46,414 bases of DNA from Deltaproteobacteria bacterium (GTDB taxonomy: Bacteria; Desulfobacterota; Desulfomonilia; Desulfomonilales; Desulfomonilaceae): contig JAJYDQ010000030.1 in assembly GCA_021777225.1 (NCBI GenBank), positions 1-46,414 of the forward strand, read 5' to 3'. Below, piece after piece: positions 26,318 through 32,799 of this stretch. A model generated the notes under the pieces. It was not told the origin of the DNA, made no database searches, and saw only the letters and a list, made by a program, of their open reading frames with translations. Every line of letters begins with the position of its first letter. The first letter of the stretch is position 1. A program made the translations under genes and the position numbers.

Positions 26318-27592
26318 ATGGTTTCAGAGGATCGAAAAGCTGGTATATTGAGTAGTAGAGAAACTTTTTCCAAGGAAAATAGGAGAACGTATCAAGAAAG
26401 TTTCTTAAAACAGCTTATTGAACATGCATATGATTCGCGAACACCGCTTAGAAAAAATATGGACGGTTTGGGGCTCCGCCCTTCTGACATCTCGTCAATA
26501 GAGGACCTTCAAAAACTACCAATTACAAAAAAAAAGGACCTTTCTGAGTCCCAGAAATCGGATCCACCTTTTGGTGGGTTTCTAACTGTGCCGATAAAGG
26601 ACCTGGCCAGAATTCATCAATCGCCCGGCCCAATATATGATCCAGTGGGTAGAATGCCCGACTATTGGCGTTGGAAGACTGCCTTGTATTCAGTTGGTTT
26701 TCGATCTGGAGACATAGTCGTCAACACGTTTGCTTATCATCTTACACCTGCCGGACACATGTTCGAGGAAGGCATCGTAGAGCTGGGTGGGGTTGTTGTT
26801 CCCACGGGTGTTGGAAATACCGAAACTCAAGCAGAAATTTTGAAAGCATTGGGTGTCACCGGTTTCATAGGGACCCCCAGTTTCCTAATGGCTATCCTAA
26901 AGAAAGCTAAAGAAATGGGCTTCAGACCGAAAGAGGACTTAAAACTTGAAGTGGCTTTCCTCGCTGCTGAGATGCTTCCTGAGTCAATGCGAGAAAGGTT
27001 TCTTCAGGAGTATGGGATCATAGCCAGACAGGCGTATGGAACAGCGGATGTTGGTTGCGTTTCATTCGAGTGTCCGGAAACTGTAGGTATGCATATTCAT
27101 TATGACGTCATAGTTGAAATTGTCGACCCTGATTCCGGGAAAGTGTTACCTGAAGGTGAACCGGGAGAAGTTGTAGTCACCTGTAACAACAAAACGTATC
27201 CATTGGTGAGATTTGGCACAGGTGACCTGTCGAGTATTATGAACGAAGATTGTCCTTGCGGTCGAAAGTCCCCAAAGTTGACTCGGATTATGGGTAGGGT
27301 TGATCAGGTCACCAAAGTGAAAGGAATGTTTGTTCACCCATCACAAGTGCAAAAGGTTCTGGATGCCCATCCCGAGATATCCAAGGCCCGTCTGGTGGTG
27401 GAAAGGCCAGGTGATCAGGACCTGATGAAGCTGGAAATTGAACTGAAAGGCGCTGTAGCAGAAGGTTTTGTTTCAAAAGTGGAAGAGACAATCCGGGACT
27501 CTATGAAACTCAAGGGCGTTGTGTGTATCCTCGAGCCTGGAACTTTGACAAATGAACAGAAGATTATAGAAGATCGGCGTAAATGGGATTAG
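26318..27592 (+). CDS. Phenylacetate-CoA ligase-like (PaaK family) protein, P-loop replaced
   Basis: The product is 424 residues from the ATG at 26318, which has a GGAGG ribosome site; an in-frame TTG at 26306 is less likely. Length and layout match the PaaK family: an N-terminal helical region, the RQAYGTADVG segment, VRFGTGDLS, and a C-terminal domain with MGRVDQVTKVKGMFVHPSQV. However, where PaaK enzymes have an SSGTTGKPT phosphate loop, this protein has RIHQSPGPIYDPVG at about 98-111. It may be a variant ligase subfamily or no longer make an adenylate. It is transcribed away from the acyl-CoA locus and may belong to it functionally. Confidence 0.85.
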   Translation: MVSEDRKAGILSSRETFSKENRRTYQESFLKQLIEHAYDSRTPLRKNMDGLGLRPSDISSIEDLQKLPITKKKDLSESQKSDPPFGGFLTVPIKDLARIHQSPGPIYDPVGRMPDYWRWKTALYSVGFRSGDIVVNTFAYHLTPAGHMFEEGIVELGGVVVPTGVGNTETQAEILKALGVTGFIGTPSFLMAILKKAKEMGFRPKEDLKLEVAFLAAEMLPESMRERFLQEYGIIARQAYGTADVGCVSFECPETVGMHIHYDVIVEIVDPDSGKVLPEGEPGEVVVTCNNKTYPLVRFGTGDLSSIMNEDCPCGRKSPKLTRIMGRVDQVTKVKGMFVHPSQVQKVLDAHPEISKARLVVERPGDQDLMKLEIELKGAVAEGFVSKVEETIRDSMKLKGVVCILEPGTLTNEQKIIEDRRKWD

Positions 27593-27610
27593 ACAACACA
27601 GAGTTTAGAA

Positions 27611-27644
27611 GAAGACAGGATGTCCCTTTTCGGCGCCTGTCTTC
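27611..27644. terminator. Hairpin between convergent genes
   Basis: GAAGACAGG (27611-27619) pairs with CCTGTCTTC (27636-27644), a perfect 9-bp stem with a 16-base loop. It lies 18 bases after the PaaK-like gene and 35 bases beyond the end of the convergent FmdB gene. The T-run is weak, so termination efficiency is uncertain. Confidence 0.5.
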
Positions 27645-27679
27645 CTTATGGTGAACGCTCACGGCGTCAGTTGTTAACC

Positions 27680-27883
27680 TCAGGAAAATCCTTTGGAACC
27701 GGAAGATCCACACGAAGCGCTTAAGGTCTTTTCAATCCCGGTGCGGGAAAAGACCGAAAAACTCTTTTTTGTGTGCTCACTTTCACACGAAGGACATTTA
27801 ACAGGATCATCACACTCGGAAATAAAAAATATCCTTTCGAACTGTTTCCCGCAATCTTCACAAACAAATTCGAAGATAGGCAT
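27680..27883 (-). CDS. FmdB-type zinc-ribbon protein
   Basis: The product is 67 residues. The N-terminus MPIFEFVCEDCGKQFE is typical of the FmdB/CxxC zinc-ribbon family. Two Cys pairs, Cys8-Cys11 and Cys30-Cys33, should bind one zinc. The C-terminal tail is rich in serine and glycine with one further cysteine. The family is often called regulatory after FmdB of formamidase operons, but its role is not settled. A GAGGG ribosome site precedes the ATG, which lies 12 bases after the stop codon of the selenoprotein gene, so the two form one operon. Confidence 0.85.
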   Translation of the reverse strand: MPIFEFVCEDCGKQFERIFFISECDDPVKCPSCESEHTKKSFSVFSRTGIEKTLSASCGSSGSKGFS

Positions 27884-27895
27884 TTTAATCCCTCG

Positions 27896-28192
27896 TTAAC
27901 TGCAACTGCAGCCTGATCCGCATTCTGCTCCCGCCAACTCCGCGGTAGGTCCGAACATGCTATTACGAATATTCAATCCACCGGATTCCTTTATAATCTT
28001 CATCGCGAAAGGATCGACGATGATTGGCAAGTCATTTACAGTATAATGTTCGTCCTCTTCTTTAGGCTCATCCAGAGCCAACCCCATACTGGGGCCGCCT
28101 CAACCATAGCCGCCAAAAAACACACGTAAAGATTGATTTGGCTCAATCTTTTCAATCAGGAATTTTTTTGATTCTTCATCTATAGAAAACAT
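27896..28192 (-). CDS. HesB/IscA-like selenoprotein (TGA read as selenocysteine)
   Basis: Translation from the ATG at 28192 gives 98 residues if the single in-frame TGA at 28100-28102 (codon 31) is read as selenocysteine. The surrounding residues are FFGGYG-U-GGPSMGLALDEP, the place where HesB/IscA-type proteins have a conserved cysteine. The C-terminus CGSGCSCS supplies the other cysteines of the family. Coding quality is equally good before and after the TGA, and an AAGGGG ribosome site stands before the ATG. A hairpin that can serve as SECIS follows the TGA. HesB-like selenoproteins are a known family, but their task, perhaps iron-sulfur or redox chemistry, is not established. Ordinary gene calling would keep only the last 63 codons. 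A sigma-70-like promoter lies upstream and an FmdB gene follows. Confidence 0.9.
28065..28079 (-). promoter_or_regulatory. Candidate bacterial SECIS element
   Basis: On the minus strand GGCTC, the loop TGGAT and GAGCC form a 5-bp hairpin whose loop begins 25 bases after the TGA codon and has a G at its second position. This fits the bacterial SECIS pattern of a short stem, a G in the first two loop bases and a loop about 16-37 bases from the UGA. A second hairpin, CCCC-AGTAT-GGGG at 28082-28094, has a GU in its loop but sits only 9 bases from the UGA, which is closer than usual. Confidence 0.6.
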
Positions 28193-28222
28193 GTTACACC
28201 CCTTCACGATTGATCTGTCAAC

Positions 28223-28251
28223 AATATATTCATATAATTCTATATAGTCAA
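28223..28251 (-). promoter_or_regulatory. Sigma-70-type promoter of the selenoprotein operon
   Basis: Minus-strand TTGACT (28246-28251) and TATATT (28223-28228) are separated by exactly 17 bases. Transcription would start near 28216, about 24 bases before the ATG at 28192. Confidence 0.55.
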
Positions 28252-28309
28252 GTGTTCTTGCTTTGGATTGTTTAGGTGGGCTGGATTTATTTGACGAACT
28301 TGTATTGCA

Positions 28310-28882
28310 CTAGTCATGATCGTCATTTATGATCTTTATCCTCTGTGATCCTGTCTCATGTTGACTGGGCACAGGTGTTTCGTCTTCCTTTTTTGATCCT
28401 CCAGCAACCTTGTGGTGATTTTTCTTTTGAACTTTTTTGGAACTTCCTGAGTCCTCGGCCATGCCGAATAGTGAATTTTTCTGTTGTGAAGCCTGGAAGG
28501 CTTTAACTATGGCTTCCAGTTTAGCAAATATCTCGGACTGGCCAATCAATATCTTGTCGCCGACTATTACCAGGGGGACCGCAAACCTGGCGTTCTTGTG
28601 GGTAGCTTCGATCTTGAGATAAAGGTCATAGTCGTTAGGTTTGTTGATATCAAATATTTCGGTCTTTATAGGAATTTGTGTTTTCAGATCATCCAATAGT
28701 TCTTTAACGTTTTCACAGTACGGACATTCAGAGGACGTAAAAACTGTTACCACAACAGTTTTCGCTGGTTCGGAAGAGCTTTCGGCAAGCGCTTGATTTT
28801 CTAGAGAGCCCATTAGCCAAAAACACAGAATGAAGCAATTCATTAAGGCTGCCGAAGTGTTGAAATATTTCTTGGGGCTCAT
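28310..28882 (-). CDS. Periplasmic glutaredoxin/thioredoxin-fold protein
   Basis: The product is 190 residues from the ATG at 28882, which overlaps the stop of the upstream gene as ATGA. A signal peptide ends near ALAES at about residue 35. The thioredoxin fold starts with VTVFTSSECPYCENVKELL, so the active site is Cys-Pro-Tyr-Cys as in glutaredoxins. The cis-proline is in RFAVPLVIVGD. After about residue 135 comes a Lys/Ser/Gly/His-rich polar tail with no clear fold. It could be a periplasmic disulfide reductase or a carrier of thiol electrons. A longer start 24 codons upstream is possible but would place the signal peptide inside the protein. Confidence 0.85.
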   Translation of the reverse strand: MSPKKYFNTSAALMNCFILCFWLMGSLENQALAESSSEPAKTVVVTVFTSSECPYCENVKELLDDLKTQIPIKTEIFDINKPNDYDLYLKIEATHKNARFAVPLVIVGDKILIGQSEIFAKLEAIVKAFQASQQKNSLFGMAEDSGSSKKVQKKNHHKVAGGSKKEDETPVPSQHETGSQRIKIINDDHD

Positions 28883-29229
28883 TTCTTGACAGGTTTGAGT
28901 TTCGGTGGAATAGGGTAGTGTACATTCACGTTTTTGTGGGTCCTGAATCCGCAAGCTTCACGTTGTATCAATAGCCAGCGCAGTGTGTCTTCAGCTTTAT
29001 CCACTAAAGAGTTATACTCCGTAATGTGTGTGTTTAAGTTGTCGATGAGGATAGATGATGCGACTGAAGGTTCGGCCTGATATTCTTCAAGGATTTTTTC
29101 TGCTTTGGATTTGGTTAGATTTGCTTTTTCTAAGAGACTGTCGAGCAAAAGGCCAGTGCAGCCGAGTCCTTCGGCCATCTCTTTAACAAAATCTATTTGA
29201 CACTCGGAGATGTCACGGCAGACACCCAT
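28879..29229 (-). CDS. Small cysteine-containing hypothetical protein
   Basis: The product is 116 residues and not of a family I recognise. It begins MGVCRDISECQIDFVKEMAEGLGCTG, with cysteines at 4, 10 and 24, and continues as several helices to a proline- and lysine-rich end. It has no signal peptide. The ATG has a GGAGG ribosome site eight bases upstream. Its stop codon overlaps the start of the periplasmic thioredoxin-fold gene, so the two are translated together and may share a task. A likely promoter lies at 29259-29287. Confidence 0.7.
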   Translation of the reverse strand: MGVCRDISECQIDFVKEMAEGLGCTGLLLDSLLEKANLTKSKAEKILEEYQAEPSVASSILIDNLNTHITEYNSLVDKAEDTLRWLLIQREACGFRTHKNVNVHYPIPPKLKPVKK

Positions 29230-29258
29230 TTATGAACCTCCAGAGTACATTGACTTTA

Positions 29259-29287
29259 AATATAGCATAGTTGACAAGCAAAGACAA
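29259..29287 (-). promoter_or_regulatory. Possible promoter of the thioredoxin-fold operon
   Basis: Minus-strand TTGTCT (29282-29287) and TATATT (29259-29264) are 17 bases apart, about 30 bases before the start codon at 29229. The -35 box is imperfect. Confidence 0.42.
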
Positions 29288-29362
29288 TGTTACTGGCCGC
29301 TTAAGCAATGTAACTTAAAATAGTATTGTTTTGGAGTATTAAATAAATTATCTTTAAATTAC

Positions 29363-29391
29363 TTGACATTTTATGAATAACCTACTATTAG
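29363..29391 (+). promoter_or_regulatory. Sigma-70-type promoter of the duplicated-domain protein gene
   Basis: A perfect TTGACA at 29363-29368 and TATTAG at 29386-29391 are 17 bases apart. Transcription would start near 29398, giving a leader of about 95 bases before the ATG at 29493. Confidence 0.6.
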
Positions 29392-29416
29392 TTGGGCTAC
29401 TTTCAGCCTATGGATG

Positions 29417-29445
29417 CTGGAGGCGGCTGTTAAGCGGCCATCCAG
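29417..29445 (+). promoter_or_regulatory. Structured 5' leader hairpin
   Basis: CTGGA (29417-29421) pairs with TCCAG (29441-29445). Inside, GGC-g-GCT pairs with AGC-g-GCC around a GTTA loop, leaving one G-G mismatch and one bulged A. The result is a stem of about 11 pairs in the mRNA leader. No T-run follows, and I recognise no riboswitch class. Confidence 0.4.
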
Positions 29446-29492
29446 AAAATCTAGAGCGAAAATCCTTACGCCCCCGAGTGAGGAGGTTCCCA

Positions 29493-30419
29493 ATGCACGG
29501 GAAGACGTCTGTTATTAGTTGTACGGCCATTCTTTCTTTGATTATGGCCATCATTGTTTTAGGCGAGGTCACTGCCGACGCATATCGCGTTTGCACCTTC
29601 AAAGGCACTGTTATGGACAATGGATGGAGAACCATGACAGTAAAATCCAACGGTCAATGCGCGGAAGTCAATGTGGGGTGGCGCACGAAATACGTGCCTA
29701 ACCGGCGCCCATGCATTGGGGAAGTTGTTGCCGTGGATTTCATCCTTGAAGACGGGTATATGAAAGCCACAAAAGTTGTGAGTTTGACACCGTCTCCAGC
29801 AGTGAACCAATGTTATCCACCAGCGCCTCCAAGCGGTTCTGTTTGTCGAACTGTTGGAGAAGATACCGGTCCAGGTCCGGATTCATGCGCACCTCTGAAA
29901 CCCATATGTTCGACCAGACCTCCTGCTCACGTTTCCGAGCGCTCCTGGTCTCCGGGAAAGAAAGAGGCGGCCCCCAAACCTTCATCAACCGGCGCAGCTA
30001 CACCTAAACCTTCATCATCTGCTACAGCTCCGCCCAAAACTTCCAGAGCTGAACCTTCAGTAACTGTTCCATCGAAAAGGCCTGCGGTGAAACAGTCGCC
30101 TGCTGAGAAAAAGATTATCACAAAAACATCTCCTCCTGAGAAGGTCAAACCTGAAGTCAAAGAAGAAATCAAGGAGGAGCCCGCTAAAGAAGAGAAGACT
30201 GTGAAAACCCTTGTGGGTGAAGTAGTAGCGTCATCTCCGAAAAGCCTGTCGTTAAGAAGTTCCGAGGCGGGCGAATCTGCAGAGGTCGTAAACATAAGAG
30301 TAGGATTGAAAACGAAATTCATACCCTTTAGAAGACCGGCTGTTGGTGAGAAAGTTAAAGTCGACTATCGGGTAGAAAACGGTGACAAATTCGGGTATAC
30401 CGTGCAGGTGGTTCAGTAG
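29493..30419 (+). CDS. Secreted protein with duplicated beta-domain and charged linker
   Basis: The product is 308 residues from the ATG at 29493, which has a GAGGAGG ribosome site six bases upstream. An in-frame ATG 40 codons earlier lies in the leader region and is not preferred. A signal peptide ends near TADAYRV at about residue 30. Two related domains of about 60 residues stand at the two ends of the mature protein. The first contains GWRTKYVPNRRPCIGEVVAVDF and the second GLKTKFIPFRRPAVGEKVKVDY. Between them is a long linker rich in Pro, Ser, Thr, Lys and Glu that probably spans the periplasm or cell envelope. The first domain has extra cysteines. The family and function are unknown to me. 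Confidence 0.8.
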   Translation: MHGKTSVISCTAILSLIMAIIVLGEVTADAYRVCTFKGTVMDNGWRTMTVKSNGQCAEVNVGWRTKYVPNRRPCIGEVVAVDFILEDGYMKATKVVSLTPSPAVNQCYPPAPPSGSVCRTVGEDTGPGPDSCAPLKPICSTRPPAHVSERSWSPGKKEAAPKPSSTGAATPKPSSSATAPPKTSRAEPSVTVPSKRPAVKQSPAEKKIITKTSPPEKVKPEVKEEIKEEPAKEEKTVKTLVGEVVASSPKSLSLRSSEAGESAEVVNIRVGLKTKFIPFRRPAVGEKVKVDYRVENGDKFGYTVQVVQ

Positions 30420-30474
30420 AAAGTCCCTTATCTCTTCCCGTAGAATTCTCCTCTTACAGGCCGAAGTGAAAAAA

Positions 30475-30497
30475 GGGCAGCGTTTGCTGCCCTTTTT
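30475..30497 (+). terminator. Intrinsic terminator
   Basis: GGGCAGC (30475-30481), a GTTT loop and GCTGCCC (30486-30492) are followed by TTTTT. An A-run precedes the stem, so it can act in both directions between two convergent genes. Confidence 0.9.
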
Positions 30498-30543
30498 ATC
30501 CCATCTCTGTCATCAGTCAGGAAATCAGCGGCAAACGTAAGTG

Positions 30544-31077
30544 TTACGCATCGGATTTCAAACGAGCTTTAAGATCAAGATAGAGCCTGTCTACGAAAAC
30601 CTTATACATATCATTAATCTCTGACTCAATTTCAGACTGTGTTTGCTCGAATCCCACAAGGAAGTAGTACATGGCCCTGTCAAAAAATAAGGCTGTTCGG
30701 TTATTCAGGGCCACGATTGATCGGACGTCAAAGGGTTGTCCCGCAAAATTGCTTTCCTGAAAAAAAAGCCAAATGTGGCGCTTTAACAATATGAAAACCC
30801 GGACCATCTCGGAATAACTTAGTTCATCCTCGGCACACCGGATCCCAAGTTGCACATATCTGTCCGCTATGGTTTCTACTGTAGTCTTCTTGTCAATATT
30901 CGTGGTGAATTCTGAAAGAACCGCGTCAGCCAGCTCTTCAAGCATTTCACGGCCGAGTTGGTAATGAGATAATATTTCCCGTTTGTGGAAAGTATCTTCG
31001 ATAAAGGCGTCCCTTATCTCTTGGTGGAACCTTTCAATAAACTTGGCGAATTCCATTTCAAATGTTCTAGCTTCCAT
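30544..31077 (-). CDS. Helical protein, possibly RsbRD N-terminal-like
   Basis: The product is 177 residues, all alpha-helical in appearance and without a signal peptide or cysteine pair. The pattern of helices with FIERFHQEIRDAF near the start and YVQLGIRCAEDELSYSEMVR in the middle resembles the globin-like RsbRD N-terminal domain found in stress-signalling proteins. I am not sure of this. An AGGAG ribosome site stands before the ATG. A strong terminator lies just beyond its 3' end. It is followed upstream on the same strand by the His-rich protein gene, 105 bases away. Confidence 0.68.
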   Translation of the reverse strand: MEARTFEMEFAKFIERFHQEIRDAFIEDTFHKREILSHYQLGREMLEELADAVLSEFTTNIDKKTTVETIADRYVQLGIRCAEDELSYSEMVRVFILLKRHIWLFFQESNFAGQPFDVRSIVALNNRTALFFDRAMYYFLVGFEQTQSEIESEINDMYKVFVDRLYLDLKARLKSDA

Positions 31078-31182
31078 GGATCTCTCCTGAGTTCCTCAAA
31101 CTATAATTTGCACATAAACGTAAAATTAGAATCTCTTATTCAAAACAAAATTCAAACAGGCAAATAATCCCTCGATCCAGTA

Positions 31183-31494
31183 TCAAGAGTGTCTGTGATG
31201 TGTTTCTTTATGCTCATGGGTATGTGGTCCGTGTGACGACCCACAATGGCCATCTTCGTGTTTCCCCGAACACTCTACATGCTTTCCCACTTTGGATTCA
31301 ATGTAACTGAGGGCCGATTCAAATTTCTCATTGGCCTTCACGCTCAAGTCGACGGCCTGGCGAATGTCGTTCGATGCGTCTGTCATACCTGAATCAAACA
31401 TTTTTCCGGCCACATCCTCGTAGGCCTTAATATGTTCCAGGTTGTGACCAATCCAGTGTCTAAGCCTGATAGCGATTTTATCCAGTTCATCCAT
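31183..31494 (-). CDS. Small protein with His-rich metal-binding tail
   Basis: The product is 103 residues. The first 70 form helices, starting MDELDKIAIRLRHWIGHNLEH. The last 30 residues contain about ten histidines plus two cysteines in an HxH-type pattern, ending in HTHEHKETHHRHS. The tail should bind nickel, zinc, cobalt or copper. There is no signal peptide, so metal storage, delivery or sensing in the cytoplasm is plausible. A GAGG ribosome site precedes the ATG. The neighbours do not name the metal. Confidence 0.75.
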   Translation of the reverse strand: MDELDKIAIRLRHWIGHNLEHIKAYEDVAGKMFDSGMTDASNDIRQAVDLSVKANEKFESALSYIESKVGKHVECSGKHEDGHCGSSHGPHTHEHKETHHRHS

Positions 31495-31556
31495 CTGACA
31501 ACCTCTAATTTTAAAATAGCACCATCAACGTTGTTTATGAGAATAAAATATACTAC

Positions 31557-32312
31557 TCAATTCAAATCGGCATAATTACTTACAGCGTAAGCCATCTTCA
31601 GAAAGTTTGCCAGAATGATTTTGCCGTTTTGCATCGGAGCTTCTTGAAAACTTTTCTTGTCACCCCAACCTCTTTCAGGATGGAAAGCTGTTCCATATAC
31701 AATTTTTCCGGGGAGCCGAATTAGTTGCGAACCCGACAATTCACTGGAAGCCAAATTTATGAATGCAGGGGGAACTATCTTTACTTCCTCTACATGGTTC
31801 TGGATAACACCAAATTTCCCCGGATGGACAGTTATACCTTCAAAAATAGGATCTTCCTTCAATGTCCTGATAACGGTAGGACCGCGTTCAGCAACACAAT
31901 TCTTAGGATATGCGGATGTTACGATTCCAGCATAATTGTGGTCGATCAGTCCGATTTCTCCTCCAAATACCATGGTCAAGAATTGATGACCCCCACAAAT
32001 TCCCAGTACAGATAATTGTTTGTGAAAAACAAATTCTCTAATAGTTTCAGCGACAATATTCAAATGTGATATATCACGCCCCTGATAGTAACTCCACGGG
32101 CAGCCCTGGGGACTCAGTATGAAAAAATCATATTCTGGAAAAGTCGGCCGCTGGTCTTCGAAATTGGTAAAGTGAATATAGTTTAGAGAAACATTTATTG
32201 AAAGGCCTGAAATTTGGGTTAGTGCTGCCGCTTGAATAATACCATTCTGCAGTTCTTGATAGCGAGACGCGTCAGGTAGTTTTCGGTCAATATCAATCAG
32301 CAATCCGTGCAA
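31557..32312 (-). CDS. Class I glutamine amidotransferase-like protein
   Basis: The product is 251 residues. The nucleophile elbow LGICGGHQFL gives the active cysteine at about residue 105, and the AFHPERGW segment near the end gives the His-x-Glu of the catalytic triad. This is the fold of the GuaA/TrpG amidotransferase domain. No synthase domain is attached, so the acceptor of the ammonia is unknown; gamma-glutamyl hydrolases are a further possibility. The start is a TTG with only a weak ribosome site, and no better in-frame start lies upstream, so the N-terminus is uncertain. Confidence 0.84.
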   Translation of the reverse strand: MHGLLIDIDRKLPDASRYQELQNGIIQAAALTQISGLSINVSLNYIHFTNFEDQRPTFPEYDFFILSPQGCPWSYYQGRDISHLNIVAETIREFVFHKQLSVLGICGGHQFLTMVFGGEIGLIDHNYAGIVTSAYPKNCVAERGPTVIRTLKEDPIFEGITVHPGKFGVIQNHVEEVKIVPPAFINLASSELSGSQLIRLPGKIVYGTAFHPERGWGDKKSFQEAPMQNGKIILANFLKMAYAVSNYADLN

Positions 32313-32361
32313 GGTGTCTACTCTTGTGTTGGAACCATAGGATTGTCCTGCTTATGCCGGC

Positions 32362-32781
32362 TTAGTTGTATGGCCAACCTTGCTGAGGCATACCCCAATA
32401 ATTATATGGTCTTTGCAGAAAGACCTGGTATGTATCGCCGTCAATTCCCTTGAAGACCCCCCTGATGCTCCAGTCGGGGTAAATATATCCCTCAAATGAA
32501 TTGCCGTCTCTAGACCCGAAAATAAAATTGCCCCGGATTTTTCCACGTATTTCGAATTTAGCCGAGCCGAAAATGTTGCCCCCTTCAATAATTCCAGCAA
32601 TTTCTTCTCCCTGTTGGGAAGTTATATTAACTGAACCCTTGGCTCCGAAAATTGACCCTTTTGCATTTCCTACCCATACACCTCTAATGTCGTAGGCCAT
32701 AGTATTTGCGGAGAAGATTAGAATCAACAGTGTTCCAATCCCAAGATACGACAATGTTTTTGTAAATAATGTTAAATTCAT
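32362..32781 (-). CDS. Secreted hypothetical protein, beta-rich
   Basis: The product is 139 residues. A signal peptide ends near TMAYD at about residue 29. The mature part alternates short strands and glycines, for example GVWVGNAKGSIFGAKGSVNI and GGNIFGSAKFEIRGKIRGNF, which suggests a small beta-barrel or sheet with an internal repeat. The C-terminus is rich in aromatic residues, Pro and Gln. The family is unknown. It begins 18 bases after the potassium channel stop codon and may be cotranscribed with it. Confidence 0.74.
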   Translation of the reverse strand: MNLTLFTKTLSYLGIGTLLILIFSANTMAYDIRGVWVGNAKGSIFGAKGSVNITSQQGEEIAGIIEGGNIFGSAKFEIRGKIRGNFIFGSRDGNSFEGYIYPDWSIRGVFKGIDGDTYQVFLQRPYNYWGMPQQGWPYN

Positions 32782-32799
32782 AACTTCATTATATCACAA

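Noticed and set aside
28082-28094. CCCC-AGTAT-GGGG hairpin as the main SECIS
   Set aside because: Its loop is only 9 bases after the TGA, nearer than the normal bacterial range, so the hairpin at 28065-28079 is preferred as the SECIS and this one is only noted.
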